From positions 1 through 64,000 of the forward strand of contig NZ_JACJRQ010000020.1 in assembly GCF_014697355.1 (NCBI RefSeq): 64,000 nt of DNA, given 5' to 3'. A model generated the notes under the pieces. It did no database searches, was not told where the DNA came from, and saw nothing but the letters and a program-made list of their open reading frames with translations. Position 1 is the first letter of the stretch. Every line of letters starts with the position of its first letter. Shown here one piece after another: positions 1 to 9,298 of this stretch. Both the position numbers and the translations under genes were made by a program. The DNA comes from Nostoc calcicola FACHB-3891 (lineage in GTDB: Bacteria; Cyanobacteriota; Cyanobacteriia; Cyanobacteriales; Nostocaceae).

Positions 1-186
1 TTTATCGGTGTCAATCTTTACTTCAACAGCAAGATTTAATCCGTGGCTTAACGGGTTTTCATTGGTGGCTTCAAACTGGCGCTTAATCGTAAGTCATTAC
101 CCGGACATGATATGACTGATGACTGATGACAATTAATACGAAAAACTAAAAATGTGCAATTTAAATCACATTACTTGAGTGCTTGT
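1..186. other. Window edge, possible 3' end of an upstream gene
   Basis: A plus-strand frame is open from base 3 and closes with TAA at 84-86; its end reads like a genuine C-terminus (IRGLTGFHWWLQTGA). Another frame stays open a little longer, so the reading is uncertain. The remaining bases up to 186 contain only a short direct repeat of TGACTGATGA type and nothing else recognisable. Confidence 0.25.
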
Positions 187-675
187 TTAGTTTTTCTCAG
201 GGTTAAGTTCATTAATTTCTTGACATTTAGCTGCCGCTGCTTGATATGCTGCTAAATAGTCTTGACCACCTAACATCACATCACCGTAATATTCATAAGG
301 TGGGTCACCATAAATAGGTAACGGATCGTCTTCTGGATAATCTTCTTTTGATTCTTCAATGATGGCTTTCAGTTTTTTCACTGTCAGCTTTTGTGCAGCA
401 AAATACCAAAGTTCTTGAGGATTTTTGTTGAGGTGCGGTAATGTCGGATCGATAATGCGTATAAGAGAGTCATTGCTGGAAGTATCACCTACCTCAATCC
501 AACTGTGTTCAATTGGTCTGTATGGCTTTCCAGCAAAAGTTAAAAATCCTTGAACATATCTTGCTCCCTCGGTAGACAATGCTGCTTTGTAAGCATTATC
601 AAACGGGGTGCTAGCTCTGCTGTTTATGCGTTGAGCAATTTTGATTGACAGCGTTTCATCCAATAATTTGTTCAT
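187..675 (-). CDS. Hypothetical protein (162 aa)
   Basis: Not recognised as any named family. It is a soluble, acidic protein with no signal peptide or membrane segment. The C-terminal half is rich in Tyr, Pro and Ala (PPYEYYGDVMLGGQDYLAAY). The ATG at 675 is preferred over an in-frame TTG nine bases upstream. It is transcribed in the same direction as the histidine kinase but lies downstream of it across a G-rich repeat stretch, so co-transcription is doubtful. Length and amino-acid use look like a real gene. Confidence 0.6.
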   Translation of the reverse strand: MNKLLDETLSIKIAQRINSRASTPFDNAYKAALSTEGARYVQGFLTFAGKPYRPIEHSWIEVGDTSSNDSLIRIIDPTLPHLNKNPQELWYFAAQKLTVKKLKAIIEESKEDYPEDDPLPIYGDPPYEYYGDVMLGGQDYLAAYQAAAAKCQEINELNPEKN

Positions 676-795
676 CAATAGCAAGGATTAGAGCAGCCAT
701 GAGAACATATTACCACTCATTAGGGATGGGGAGATGAGGGAATGGGGGGATGAGGGAGATGGGGGGGATGGAGGAGATGAATTAATAACTAATGT

Positions 796-828
796 CCAAT
801 GACAAATGACCAATGACCAATGACAAAT
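796..828. repeat. Heptanucleotide STRR (CAATGAC type)
   Basis: Tandem copies of a seven-base unit (CAATGAC/AAATGAC) directly abut the stop codon of the histidine kinase. Repeats of this kind (short tandemly repeated repetitive sequences) are characteristic of heterocystous cyanobacteria. A G-rich GATGGGG repeat lies just before it (about 718-780). Confidence 0.75.
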
Positions 829-3225
829 CTACTTTGTATTAAGCACCATCTGTAAATTTGTTAACAAGTCACATGAAGTGTAGGGCTTGGATAAAAAGGT
901 TTTGACGCTTTGACTAAGGGTTTTAATCATTTCATGGTTGGAAGCTAAGCCACTAACACCAATAATTTTGATGTCTGGATTAATTTTTTTCAACACATTG
1001 ACAGTTGTTGGCCCATCCATGCATGGCATCATCATATCAATCAACAGCACACTAATATCTTGTTGATGTTTTGTGTAAAGTGCGATCGCATCAATACCAT
1101 CATTAGCCACTATAACTTTATAGCCATTTTGTTCCAACCAGGTTTTAGTAATTTCTCGAATTGAATCTTCATCATCAACAACCAAAATTAATTCTCCATG
1201 CCCTGGAGGTAATTCACGTTCTCCAGATAATTTACTATCTGTTTCCATTGCTTGAGTTACGGGTAAGCAAACTTGAAATTCTGTGCCTTTGCTGACTTCA
1301 GTAACTACATTTATAAAACCGCTGTGGCTTTTGATGATCCCAAGCACTGTTGAAAGACCAAGCCCTGTGCCTTTACCCACTTCTTTGGTAGTGAAAAATG
1401 GTTCAAAAATTCTATCTACTATTTCTCTGGGGATTCCTATACCTGTATCAGAAACGGTAATCATCACATAAGAACCCACCTTAGCATCAATATTCATCCG
1501 CGCATAGTGGCTATCAACCCAAAAATTCTTCGCAGAAATCCCCAGAATACCCCCATCAGGCATAGCATCACGGGCATTAATACACAGGTTCATCAACACT
1601 TGATGCAGCTGAGTAGCATCACCAAAGATATTCCACAGGTTTTGTGTAGGAATATCGATGCGAATTTCAATAGCTTTAGAAAATGTTTGTTTAACAATAT
1701 TTTCTATTTCCGCAATTAAATTTCGCACCTGTAATGTTTTAAAATTACCTACAGAACCGCGTGAAAACCATAGAACTTGTTTAACTAAATCCGCTGCACG
1801 CTTGACATTTGTTTCCATAATTGCCAGCCATTGATGACTTTTTTCATCCGGAAGTTTTGCTTCTAGAAGTTGCATTGTCATCATGATGGGTGTCAATGCA
1901 TTGTTGAGGTCATGGGCAATACCACTTGCTAATGTGCCAAGACTCTCCATCCGCTGAGCGCGGAGAAATTGGGCTTCGAGTTGTTTTTTTTCTGTAATGT
2001 CTGAGTTGACAATGAGAATAGATTTAGCTTGCCCTTCTTCATCATTTACGAGTGTCCAGCGGCTAGCAACTATCATTTCTTGGCCTTGTTTTGTGACTTG
2101 ATGTAATTCACCTTGCCACGAACCACTTTCGGCTAAAGTTTTCTGAATATTTTTCAGTTGGCAAAAGCTTTGTTTGCGATACAAAAGCTGATTAGCATTC
2201 TTACCCAAAGCTTCTTCTGCCATCCAACCGTAAAGATGTTCAGCTCCTTTATTCCAAAATTGAATTTGGTTATCCAAATCTTGAACAAGAATTGCATCTG
2301 TGGTGATGTCAAGTAAAGCAGCTTGCTCACGAATTTTCTGTTCTGCGTGCTTGCGTTCTTGCAGCGCAACTTGCTGTTCGCTAATATCAATGACAAAGCC
2401 CGCCATCCGAGCAACTTTGCCTGTAGAGTCTAAAAAGATATACCCGTTGTCCTCAACTGTGATGCAAGTGCTATCCTTGCGACATACACGAAATTCTAGG
2501 TGGAATCGGTCTTTTGTAGATAAAACGCGGTCAATTTCTTGATTAAACACGTTTCTATCTTCAGGATGAACTAACTCTAACCAACGGTTTAAACCTCCCG
2601 AAATCTCAGACATCGAATAACCTAATATTCCCTCTACATTTCCACCATATTTGATATCGTTTGTATCCAAGTTCCAATCGTAGAGAATCTGACCACTTGC
2701 CTGAATTAGTGCCTGATAACGATTATTCCATTCCCCTAATGCGGCTGAATGACATCGCAGTTTCTCCTCCATTCGCTGGCGCTCAAAGATTTCCACCTCC
2801 AAACGGTCATTTTGTTCTGTGAGTTTTTTTGTCAGGTTTCGTAAGCTTAAATGGATATTTACCCTAGCTAATACCTCTTGATTTTCTAGGGGTTTTGTGA
2901 TGTAATCTACTGCACCAATATTCAAACCTTTGACTTTATCTATCTTATCAGTAAGGGCACTGATGAATATTACGGGAATATCTTCAGTGGCTGGATTACT
3001 TTTCAAAATTCGGCAAGTTTCAAAACCGTCGATTCCTGGCAATATTACATCCAATAAAATCAAGTCAGGTAAGGCATATTCGGCGATTTTTACTGTATTT
3101 TCTCCATCTTCAGCAACTAAAACTTTAAAGCCAGAATTTTCTAACAAGTCGCACAATATTTTTAAATTAGTAGGAATATCATCGACTATTAAAATGACAT
3201 TATTTTCATTTTTATTAAAATTCAT
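829..3225 (-). CDS. Hybrid sensor histidine kinase, REC-PAS-PAS-HisKA-HATPase-REC (798 aa)
   Basis: Cytoplasmic two-component phosphorelay kinase. An N-terminal receiver (about residues 8-125) has acidic residues VDD, phospho-acceptor Asp in LILLDVILPG and Lys in YITKPL. A short coiled coil (130-160) leads to two PAS domains (about 165-290 and 295-415). The HisKA H-box is GIAHDLNNALTPIMM (His near 437). The HATPase shows N-box NLCINARDAMPDGG, DTGIGIP and a FEPFFTTKEVGKGTGLGLST G-box. A C-terminal receiver (about 675-795) has VVDDED and LLIDMMMP. There are no membrane segments, so the signal is probably cytosolic and sensed by the PAS domains. The N-terminal receiver suggests input from another kinase. 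No dedicated response-regulator gene lies beside it. Confidence 0.95.
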   Translation of the reverse strand: MNFNKNENNVILIVDDIPTNLKILCDLLENSGFKVLVAEDGENTVKIAEYALPDLILLDVILPGIDGFETCRILKSNPATEDIPVIFISALTDKIDKVKGLNIGAVDYITKPLENQEVLARVNIHLSLRNLTKKLTEQNDRLEVEIFERQRMEEKLRCHSAALGEWNNRYQALIQASGQILYDWNLDTNDIKYGGNVEGILGYSMSEISGGLNRWLELVHPEDRNVFNQEIDRVLSTKDRFHLEFRVCRKDSTCITVEDNGYIFLDSTGKVARMAGFVIDISEQQVALQERKHAEQKIREQAALLDITTDAILVQDLDNQIQFWNKGAEHLYGWMAEEALGKNANQLLYRKQSFCQLKNIQKTLAESGSWQGELHQVTKQGQEMIVASRWTLVNDEEGQAKSILIVNSDITEKKQLEAQFLRAQRMESLGTLASGIAHDLNNALTPIMMTMQLLEAKLPDEKSHQWLAIMETNVKRAADLVKQVLWFSRGSVGNFKTLQVRNLIAEIENIVKQTFSKAIEIRIDIPTQNLWNIFGDATQLHQVLMNLCINARDAMPDGGILGISAKNFWVDSHYARMNIDAKVGSYVMITVSDTGIGIPREIVDRIFEPFFTTKEVGKGTGLGLSTVLGIIKSHSGFINVVTEVSKGTEFQVCLPVTQAMETDSKLSGERELPPGHGELILVVDDEDSIREITKTWLEQNGYKVIVANDGIDAIALYTKHQQDISVLLIDMMMPCMDGPTTVNVLKKINPDIKIIGVSGLASNHEMIKTLSQSVKTFLSKPYTSCDLLTNLQMVLNTK

Positions 3226-4020
3226 AGTTACTTATGATTATTGCTAATTTGGGATATTACATCTTCTGCCAAATTTTTGAGATATGCACGAATTGTGTAC
3301 TTGAAAGTTAAAAGATTTAATTAAAAGTAAACTCTCTCCAGAAAATGCCTACATATGTCAAGCAGACTTTGTATAAAATACATCCATTAGTCAAAAGGAA
3401 ATTCTCCAAGTCATAATTGTTAATTAAAACAGGTTTTATGCCTGTTTTGAAACATATAGGACTTAGGCACTGAAGCCTGAAACCTAGATAAGCTAATCTG
3501 CTTTTAAGTTGCATAATACTTAGCTGTAGAAAGACGCGGGGATGGAGAGACACGGGGATGCAATTTAAATGATTATGAGCTTACTCCCTACTGTCGTTAA
3601 AAGGGAGAGGAATTTCTAAAATCCCTTTTTTAAGGGGGTTGGAAGTTCTGAGTGCATAAGTACTAACACAGTTGGTGTACTTGACTAACTTAAAAGCTGC
3701 TGCATGTGTATAAAAAGTACATAGTTTCTAGGTTCAAGCACTGCAAGTTGAGGATTCAATAGTAGGCGATGTCTTGGTCAGACTACACTACTTGCAATTT
3801 TAGCTCGTCGATTTACCTATAACTGCTGAATAAAAATCTTTTGAGTTTGATGATTAGCGATTTGACGAATGTTTAACTAAGTGTGTAAGCCAGCACTCCA
3901 AATATATATGTAAATTTATTTGTCAATTTTCCTGGCTATAACACTGTCAAAATAAATAAAATATTTGCGATTAATATTCAATCCAAACTAGGGATTAAAA
4001 TTTAAATAAATTCCCAGACG

Positions 4021-4075
4021 CGATAAATCGCCGTCTCTACAATAATCAATCTTTCGTAGAGACGGCGATTTATCG
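4021..4075. repeat. Palindromic dispersed repeat, 20-bp perfect arms
   Basis: Arms 4021-4040 and 4056-4075 are perfect inverted copies around a 15-base loop. The GCCGTCTCTAC core is typical of small dispersed palindromes in Nostoc-type genomes. It may also end transcription from the polysaccharide operon. Confidence 0.8.
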
Positions 4076-4092
4076 AGTGTCTTAGTTTAACC

Positions 4093-4126
4093 TGTAGGGT
4101 AGCACAACTAGCTGTGCTACCCTACA
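4093..4126 (-). terminator. Strong hairpin downstream of acetyltransferase gene
   Basis: Perfect 14-bp inverted repeat (TGTAGGGTAGCACA and its complement) with a 6-base loop, 18 bp beyond the stop codon of the WcaF-like gene. There is no clear T-tract, so it may be a palindromic repeat acting as a transcript end rather than a classic intrinsic terminator. Confidence 0.55.
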
Positions 4127-4143
4127 ATGTCTATCTAAATAAA

Positions 4144-4725
4144 TCACGGAGTTGTGACAGGATCGAGTTTTATCCGGATTTTATTCGGACGACAGGGGCT
4201 TCCCCAACAAACTTGTCCAGAGGGCATACTACTAAAAACACTACTACGAGCGCCAATAACGGCATTAGCCCCAATTTTTACTCCCGGCCCAATAAAGCAA
4301 TCTGTCGCCACCCATGCGCCATTCTCAATGCTGATACTTGCTGTTTTCAAGCCAAAGGCAGGGTCTTGGATATCATGACTACCTGTACAGAGGTAAGTTT
4401 TCTGGGAAATTACGCAGTGTTCCCCGATGTTAATTTCATCGAGGCTGTATAAAACTACGTTATCTCCAATCCAACTGTAGTTGCCTATGGTAACTTTCCA
4501 AGGATAAGTAAAACGAGCGGTGGGTCGAATTAATACGCCTTTGCCGATACGAGCGCCAAATATTCGTAGTAGAGTACAACGTAGAATATTTAACGGTTGA
4601 GGAGTCAGGGGAAAAGCGATCGCTTGTACAAACCACCATAATAAAATGTACCAACCTGGACGACCGCGATCGAACCAAGATTGGTCATATTTGCGTAAAT
4701 CTACGAAAGGTTTGTCATTAGTCAT
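4144..4725 (-). CDS. WcaF-like hexapeptide acetyltransferase (193 aa)
   Basis: Left-handed beta-helix O-acetyltransferase of the colanic-acid WcaF type, probably modifying an exopolysaccharide or its lipid-linked precursor with acetyl-CoA as donor. The N-terminal part (about 1-55) is hydrophobic with a WFVQAIAFPL stretch. Hexapeptide repeats follow from about residue 58 (IGKGVLIRP, VTIGNYSWIGDNV, INIGEHCVI, FIGPGVKIGANAVIGA), with the usual catalytic His in CTGSHD. The C-terminal WGSPCRPNKIR is typical of the family. It is the last gene of a minus-strand set with two glycosyltransferases; a heptanucleotide repeat separates it from the next gene. Confidence 0.88.
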   Translation of the reverse strand: MTNDKPFVDLRKYDQSWFDRGRPGWYILLWWFVQAIAFPLTPQPLNILRCTLLRIFGARIGKGVLIRPTARFTYPWKVTIGNYSWIGDNVVLYSLDEINIGEHCVISQKTYLCTGSHDIQDPAFGLKTASISIENGAWVATDCFIGPGVKIGANAVIGARSSVFSSMPSGQVCWGSPCRPNKIRIKLDPVTTP

Positions 4726-4730
4726 TCAAT

Positions 4731-4780
4731 TTTAGATTTTAGATTTTAGATTTTAGATTTTAAGATTTTAGATTTTCAAT
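4731..4780. repeat. Heptanucleotide STRR (TTTTAGA type)
   Basis: Six or more tandem copies of ATTTTAG lie immediately upstream of the acetyltransferase start. The same motif recurs at about 21253-21280 and 29889-29950. Confidence 0.8.
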
Positions 4781-4828
4781 TTTTCCTTCAATCCAAAATT
4801 CAAAATTCAAAATCTAAAATTGCCAGAA

Positions 4829-5785
4829 TTAGGAGTCAATGGTCAATAGCTTTCCCTCTACTCCTCTGCTCCCCTGCTCAATAACTTCCTGCTTTGGTGT
4901 AGTTGCAGTATTCAAATGACCACCACAGCTCCGTAATTCGTAAAGTTTAACGCCAATTTGATATTCATATTGACTCAACAAACGTGCATATATATATCCG
5001 GCTTTGCCATCCAAAAAGCCGCGTTGGATGATATAAAATAACACAAATCGCAAAATGGGTTTAAATGGCAAATGTACCCAAACTTTTTTCAAAAAGCGTT
5101 TGCGTTGCACTGCATCACCAAATAAATTTGCCCCAATTGTGCCGCTATCATCTTGACCTGTGAGAATATTAAAATAAACGCGGGCTTCCCAATTTGAATA
5201 GCGGTTATGCCGTTCTAACCAGTGATAAAGATCGCGGAAATCCTCGTGGAGCATATCATTTTTGAGATACCCAACTTTTCCCTGCAAAATTACATGTTCG
5301 TGAACTTCGTTGTCACCTGTGTTGGGAATATCTTCTGTATGGAGGTTTTCGTAGCGCCCTTTTTGATGCTTAAATAAACGCAGATTCCAATCGGGATATT
5401 TACCACCATAACGAATCCATTTTCCTAAGAAAAATACCCGGCGATTGAGGTAATAACCAGTATATTCTTCGTCATGAATTGCTTGCTCAATTTCTTCCCA
5501 AAGTTCGGGAGTGATACGCTCATCGCAATCTACGATTAACACCCATTCGTTGCGAAAAGGTAAATTATCTAAAGACCAATTTTTCTTTTTAGGCCAATGT
5601 CCATTGAATTTAAATTGGACAACATTTGCACCATAACTTTTAGCAATTTCAACACTATTATCGTTACTTTGAGAATCGACTACAAATATTTCATCTGCTC
5701 TGCTGAGGCTAGTGAGACAAGCTGGCAAGTTTACTTGTTCGTTTTTCGCCGGAATTAATACGGAAACTGGTATCTTAGATGACAT
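4829..5785 (-). CDS. Glycosyltransferase family 2, WaaE/KdtX-like (318 aa)
   Basis: Cytoplasmic GT-A sugar transferase for surface polysaccharide. The N-terminus has the nucleotide-sugar pocket (VSVLIPAKNEQVNLPACL), and LIVDCDERITPELW holds the metal-binding DxD-like acidic cluster. The extended middle (RRVFFLGKWIRYGGKYPDWN, then NLHTEDIP) matches the beta-1,4-glucosyltransferase-like (WaaE) subgroup. The C-terminal ~60 residues are variable and end with a Gly/Lys tail. Start ATG at 5785 lies 11 bp after the stop of the next glycosyltransferase, indicating translational coupling. Acceptor and sugar cannot be told from sequence. Confidence 0.9.
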   Translation of the reverse strand: MSSKIPVSVLIPAKNEQVNLPACLTSLSRADEIFVVDSQSNDNSVEIAKSYGANVVQFKFNGHWPKKKNWSLDNLPFRNEWVLIVDCDERITPELWEEIEQAIHDEEYTGYYLNRRVFFLGKWIRYGGKYPDWNLRLFKHQKGRYENLHTEDIPNTGDNEVHEHVILQGKVGYLKNDMLHEDFRDLYHWLERHNRYSNWEARVYFNILTGQDDSGTIGANLFGDAVQRKRFLKKVWVHLPFKPILRFVLFYIIQRGFLDGKAGYIYARLLSQYEYQIGVKLYELRSCGGHLNTATTPKQEVIEQGSRGVEGKLLTIDS

Positions 5786-5796
5786 ATGAGTATAAT

Positions 5797-6741
5797 TTAT
5801 GATATTGGTGACTTATTATTTGATGTGGATAAAAGACCTTGAATAGCAGCATTCAAGTAGCCAATTTGACCGTAAGCATACACAAATTTATCAAACCGTT
5901 CTGCTGGGTCCCAGAAATATTGCAATGCTTTGTACAAACCGCGCAAAAATCTTTCGCCGCCTCGGTGCAATTGAGCGATACCAGCTTTGCCAGCGAGTTG
6001 TTCTCGATAGCATTCGCTGATACCTTGCCACCAGCCTCGGTTTAAAAACCAAGAGCGTTGCAGGCGTTCTGGAGCAACATTGTGAGCAACTAGTGCTTCC
6101 GGAAGATAAGCGACTTGCCAACCACGTTGTAGGGCAAATTCGGTCATTTGTAGTTCTTCGTTAGATAATAAATTTTTCCCCACTCGACCAAGATGACGAT
6201 CGAAACCTCCAATTTCTTCTAAGAAACTGCGACGGATGGAGTAATTTAAGCCTCTCGGTGTTGAGCCAGGTTGCTGAATGTAAAGGATATTATCACCCAA
6301 GTCGTATGCACCGAGATTTTCAGTTAGTCCTGAGGATAGCCACTTTGGTTGTTGGATTCCTTCAGGCCAGATTAGAGTGACTTTGCCACCTGCGATCGCT
6401 AGTTTAGAGTTATTGTAATAGGCAAAATATAAAACTTGTAGCCACCCCTGACTCGCAACGGCATCGTCATCTAGATAAGCCAGAATATCACTACTAGCCA
6501 CTTTTGCCCCTGTGTTGCGGGCAACAGATAAACCGATGGTGGGTTCAAAGACATACTTCAGGCGAGGATTGTTAGCTCTTTGTTCTACTACTTCACGGGT
6601 GCGATCGCTAGACCCATTATCAACTACTACAACTTCAAAATTAGCAGCAAAATCCTGCGCTAAAAGACTATCAATTGCAGCCCCTAAGTAGGTATCTCGA
6701 TTGTGGGTACAGATAATGGCAGAGATTTGGATATCTGGCAT
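5797..6741 (-). CDS. Glycosyltransferase family 2 (314 aa)
   Basis: First gene of the minus-strand polysaccharide operon. GT-A fold: ISAIICTHNRDTYLGAAIDS at the N-terminus, VVVDNGSSDRT, and the DxD motif in LAYLDDDAVA. The acceptor-side region GGFDRHLGRVGKNLLSNEEL contains the typical ED/EE-like acidic pair, followed by aromatic-rich helices (RSWFLNRGWWQGISECYREQ). There is no transmembrane segment. Similar proteins occur in hormogonium and exopolysaccharide loci of Nostocales, but I cannot assign it to a named gene. Confidence 0.9.
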   Translation of the reverse strand: MPDIQISAIICTHNRDTYLGAAIDSLLAQDFAANFEVVVVDNGSSDRTREVVEQRANNPRLKYVFEPTIGLSVARNTGAKVASSDILAYLDDDAVASQGWLQVLYFAYYNNSKLAIAGGKVTLIWPEGIQQPKWLSSGLTENLGAYDLGDNILYIQQPGSTPRGLNYSIRRSFLEEIGGFDRHLGRVGKNLLSNEELQMTEFALQRGWQVAYLPEALVAHNVAPERLQRSWFLNRGWWQGISECYREQLAGKAGIAQLHRGGERFLRGLYKALQYFWDPAERFDKFVYAYGQIGYLNAAIQGLLSTSNNKSPIS

Positions 6742-6875
6742 AGATTTAATTTGGGATTTTAGATTTGGGATTTTAGATTAAAATCTTAAATCTAATGCAC
6801 ATTTACTCCTCGTTAATCTAAACCAAAATTTATCCACCCACCAACCGAGTTTTTTCGGAAATAATCTTTAAAACT

Positions 6876-7763
6876 TCACGTTTGTTGAATATGACTATGT
6901 AAAACTACAAGACTTTGAGCAAGTTGAGCTAGACGGGTTTCTAAAGTTTGCTTACGCCCCAAGAGTTGACGTAACTTTTGGTAACGAGCGATCGCTATGC
7001 TAACAGTAGGAACCTGATCTGCTGGACATGGGCGCGACCAAACTTTACCAGAATCGTCCACACCGCACAGGCGATAGCTAGTAGCAGACGATTGATAGGA
7101 TACTTTCCCACCATTGGCACAAATTTCTTCCACATAGTTCATTAGGCGGTCAATTTCTGCATGGCGGAGTGTTGCAGTTCCTCCCGGTTCTGGTTCGGTG
7201 GAATTGCATTCTAACCAGCCATTGACAATTGGTCCTTCTAAGTAAATATCCTGAATTTGCTGCAAAATATTTTGCAGTTCTGTTTGCCAACCAGCGACAC
7301 TTTCCTGAATTTCTTGCAGTAGATTCATTGCCAAGCCCGGATTTGCTCCGTGGCGATGACTACTGATGCTGGGAGTTTTGAACTTGGGTAGGCTGGGTGT
7401 TTTACTACCGTTGTCTTCTGCTTGAAAGGTTTGCACAGAGTCATGGTGGGGAAATAAATTTTGTTCAGTATCGACGCCAAGACCAACTGTTTGTTCTTGT
7501 GTCTTTGCTTCACCATCCCCAGAAGATGGAGTCTGTGTGCTGTTTGTGGGTTCGTTAGCTGTGACGCTGATTCTAAAGGAGAAAGGCCGTTTGGCTGAAT
7601 CTCCTGCTTCGCCAGCAGAAGCACTGCCGCGAGTCCTCAGATCGTGTAGAGTTGCTTCAATACGTTTTAAGCCTGTTTTCATATATCCTAAAGTTTGCTG
7701 TCCGGTTATCGGTGGGGTTTGAATCCCGACTTGAAACATACAGCAGAATTGGTGAATTCTCAA
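6876..7763 (-). CDS. Conserved hypothetical protein (up to 295 aa)
   Basis: No named family recognised. The N-terminal ~140 residues are low complexity (Ser/Thr/Gly/Pro-rich). The C-terminal ~150 residues look folded and helical, with a Trp/Cys-containing middle (EGPIVNGWLECNSTEPEPGG, then LCGVDDSGKVWSRPCP) and a terminal coiled coil (YQKLRQLLGRKQTLETRLAQ). Alternative starts lie at residue 9 and residue 28 (MKTGLKRIEATLHDL, base 7682); the last begins the first helix-like segment and could be the true start. It is probably a cytosolic cyanobacterial protein. Confidence 0.65.
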   Translation of the reverse strand: MRIHQFCCMFQVGIQTPPITGQQTLGYMKTGLKRIEATLHDLRTRGSASAGEAGDSAKRPFSFRISVTANEPTNSTQTPSSGDGEAKTQEQTVGLGVDTEQNLFPHHDSVQTFQAEDNGSKTPSLPKFKTPSISSHRHGANPGLAMNLLQEIQESVAGWQTELQNILQQIQDIYLEGPIVNGWLECNSTEPEPGGTATLRHAEIDRLMNYVEEICANGGKVSYQSSATSYRLCGVDDSGKVWSRPCPADQVPTVSIAIARYQKLRQLLGRKQTLETRLAQLAQSLVVLHSHIQQT

Positions 7764-8099
7764 AAGTCAGAAATAAAATAAGCTTTATCTCTGGCTACCA
7801 GACTTAGTTTGTCTACTTCACCAACTTAAAATCTACTGTAATTATTAATTTTTAATGATGCTGGTGCTAATTTTATCTCCTAAAAGTTATTTAGAATCAA
7901 AAATCTTACTTTTGAAATGAAGAACTGCGTTCAGTAATGCCCAGTCTTAAGTGAAATTATCTATGGAGATTGGGGATTGAGTACTCAGCACTCAGCAATG
8001 GCTCAAGGCTCGGCTACCACTAACAGCACTCAACACTCAGCACTGCTGTGATGATAAACTGCAAGCGTAGTTATTTGTGAAGATACTCAGGAAATAACT
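7764..8099. other. 336-bp intergenic between divergent genes
   Basis: Divergent promoter region of the hypothetical gene (minus) and cobU (plus). It contains ACTCAGCACTCAGCA-type short repeats (about 7980-8045). No cobalamin riboswitch signature was recognised. Confidence 0.5.
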
Positions 8100-8648
8100 T
8101 TGGGTAAAGTCATCTTAGTAACAGGCCCAGCCCGTTCTGGTAAAAGTGAATGGGCAGAAACTCTGGCCATGCAGTCGGGGAAAGCAGTTATTTATGTAGC
8201 AACAGCTACTGATAACCCAGATGATGAAGAATGGCACAAACGCATTCTAGAACACCAAAAACGTCGTCCCCAAGACTGGGTAACCCTGTCTGTACCTGTG
8301 GAATTGTCTGCTACCCTTGCTGATGCCAAACCCCATACCTGTGTTTTAGTTGATTCTTTAGGTACTTGGGTTGCTAATTTCCTAGAACAAGATGACGAAA
8401 CCTGGGAAAATATCGTTGCAGAGCTATTAGAGACAGTGGATCTAGTGGCTGCTGATATGCTGTTTGTAGCAGAAGAAGTGGGTTGGGGTGTAGTGCCAGC
8501 TTATCCCATTGGCAGGACGTTCCGCGATCGCCTGGGTTCTTTAGTACGTCAGCTCGGTGCCCTGTGTGATAGTGTTTATCTAATCACTGGCGGCCACGTT
8601 CTCAATCTCAGTCTTCTTGGTTCACCATTACCAGCGCCAAAGTCTTAA
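8100..8648 (+). CDS. cobU: Bifunctional adenosylcobinamide kinase / cobinamide-phosphate guanylyltransferase
   Basis: Cobalamin nucleotide-loop assembly enzyme: phosphorylates adenosylcobinamide and transfers GMP from GTP to give adenosyl-GDP-cobinamide. The N-terminal P-loop is VTGPARSGKSEWAE. The VLVDSLGTWVANFL block is the Walker-B-like motif, and VAEEVGWGVVPAYPIGRTFRD is the CobU/CobP signature carrying the guanylylation region. The C-terminus GGHVLNLSLLG is typical, and the length (182 aa) is normal. Translation starts at a TTG (8100), which fits the conserved N-terminus MGKVILVTGP. It is the only cobalamin gene in the window. The next gene follows by 56 bp on the same strand. Confidence 0.93.
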   Translation: MGKVILVTGPARSGKSEWAETLAMQSGKAVIYVATATDNPDDEEWHKRILEHQKRRPQDWVTLSVPVELSATLADAKPHTCVLVDSLGTWVANFLEQDDETWENIVAELLETVDLVAADMLFVAEEVGWGVVPAYPIGRTFRDRLGSLVRQLGALCDSVYLITGGHVLNLSLLGSPLPAPKS

Positions 8649-8704
8649 TTCAAAATTAAACATTCAATCTCCGAAATATCCTCATTAAAATCTAGAATTA
8701 TGCT

Positions 8705-9124
8705 ATGGCTACCAAACAAGAAGTTAAAGCATATCTTGCCTACTGGTTTCAGTTGGGTAAAAGAGCGATCCTAAGCAATGGTCAGGCAAGCGTTTTGCCT
8801 CAACGAGTGCTAGATGGCGATCGCTATAGCGAAGAATTTGAAGAATGCTGGGAAAAAATTCTCTCCCCAGAATCTGGTGACTGTTATTTAGAAGGTACAC
8901 AGGAAACCATTGCCGAACTGTTGACATCGGCATGGGATATGCTGCCTTGCTGTCGCTGCACAATGCCAGTAGCTGCGCGAAACATTGGGATGCCACCTTT
9001 GCTGTGTCCCTGCAATGATTTACCTAACTGGCCTAATACTGAATTACCAATACCACGAGATCCAATTAAGACTCAGGAGCAACTCCAAATCATCCGCGAT
9101 CGCTTGTTAAATAATATCGCTTAA
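8705..9124 (+). CDS. Conserved hypothetical protein with Cys clusters (139 aa)
   Basis: Not assigned to a family. The N-terminal half is helical (KAYLAYWFQLGKRAILSNG). The C-terminal half has two Cys clusters, CCRC (about residues 81-84) and CPC (about 100-102), that could bind zinc or an Fe-S cluster. No signal peptide. It lies 56 bp after cobU in the same direction and may be co-transcribed, but nothing in it points to cobalamin synthesis. Confidence 0.7.
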   Translation: MATKQEVKAYLAYWFQLGKRAILSNGQASVLPQRVLDGDRYSEEFEECWEKILSPESGDCYLEGTQETIAELLTSAWDMLPCCRCTMPVAARNIGMPPLLCPCNDLPNWPNTELPIPRDPIKTQEQLQIIRDRLLNNIA

Positions 9125-9298
9125 ACTAACAACCAATTTCTGAATCTGACGGATTTTTCTAATATTAAGCAATGGGCAATAGGGAAAGATTAATTGCCTC
9201 TTGCTTCATGGTCTAAATTATTTTTTCAGGCAATCAAATTTGGCAGACTTTGTTTATCAGCTATTTATATAGTTTAATTAGGAATATTTTCTATTCAC

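Larger units (their letters stand above)
3226..4143. other. 918-bp intergenic region
   Basis: AT-rich sequence with no convincing gene. A 78-codon minus-strand frame (3317-3553) has no coding character. The region holds two strong palindromes at its left-hand end relative to the polysaccharide operon (annotated separately) and probably the promoter of the histidine kinase near 3226-3320. Confidence 0.6.

Noticed and set aside
3317..3553. 78-codon minus-strand frame
   Set aside because: No coding signature or start signal in an AT-rich spacer.
7764..8099. Cobalamin riboswitch before cobU
   Set aside because: No B12-box-like conserved sequence or leader structure recognised; the region has short ACTCAGC repeats.
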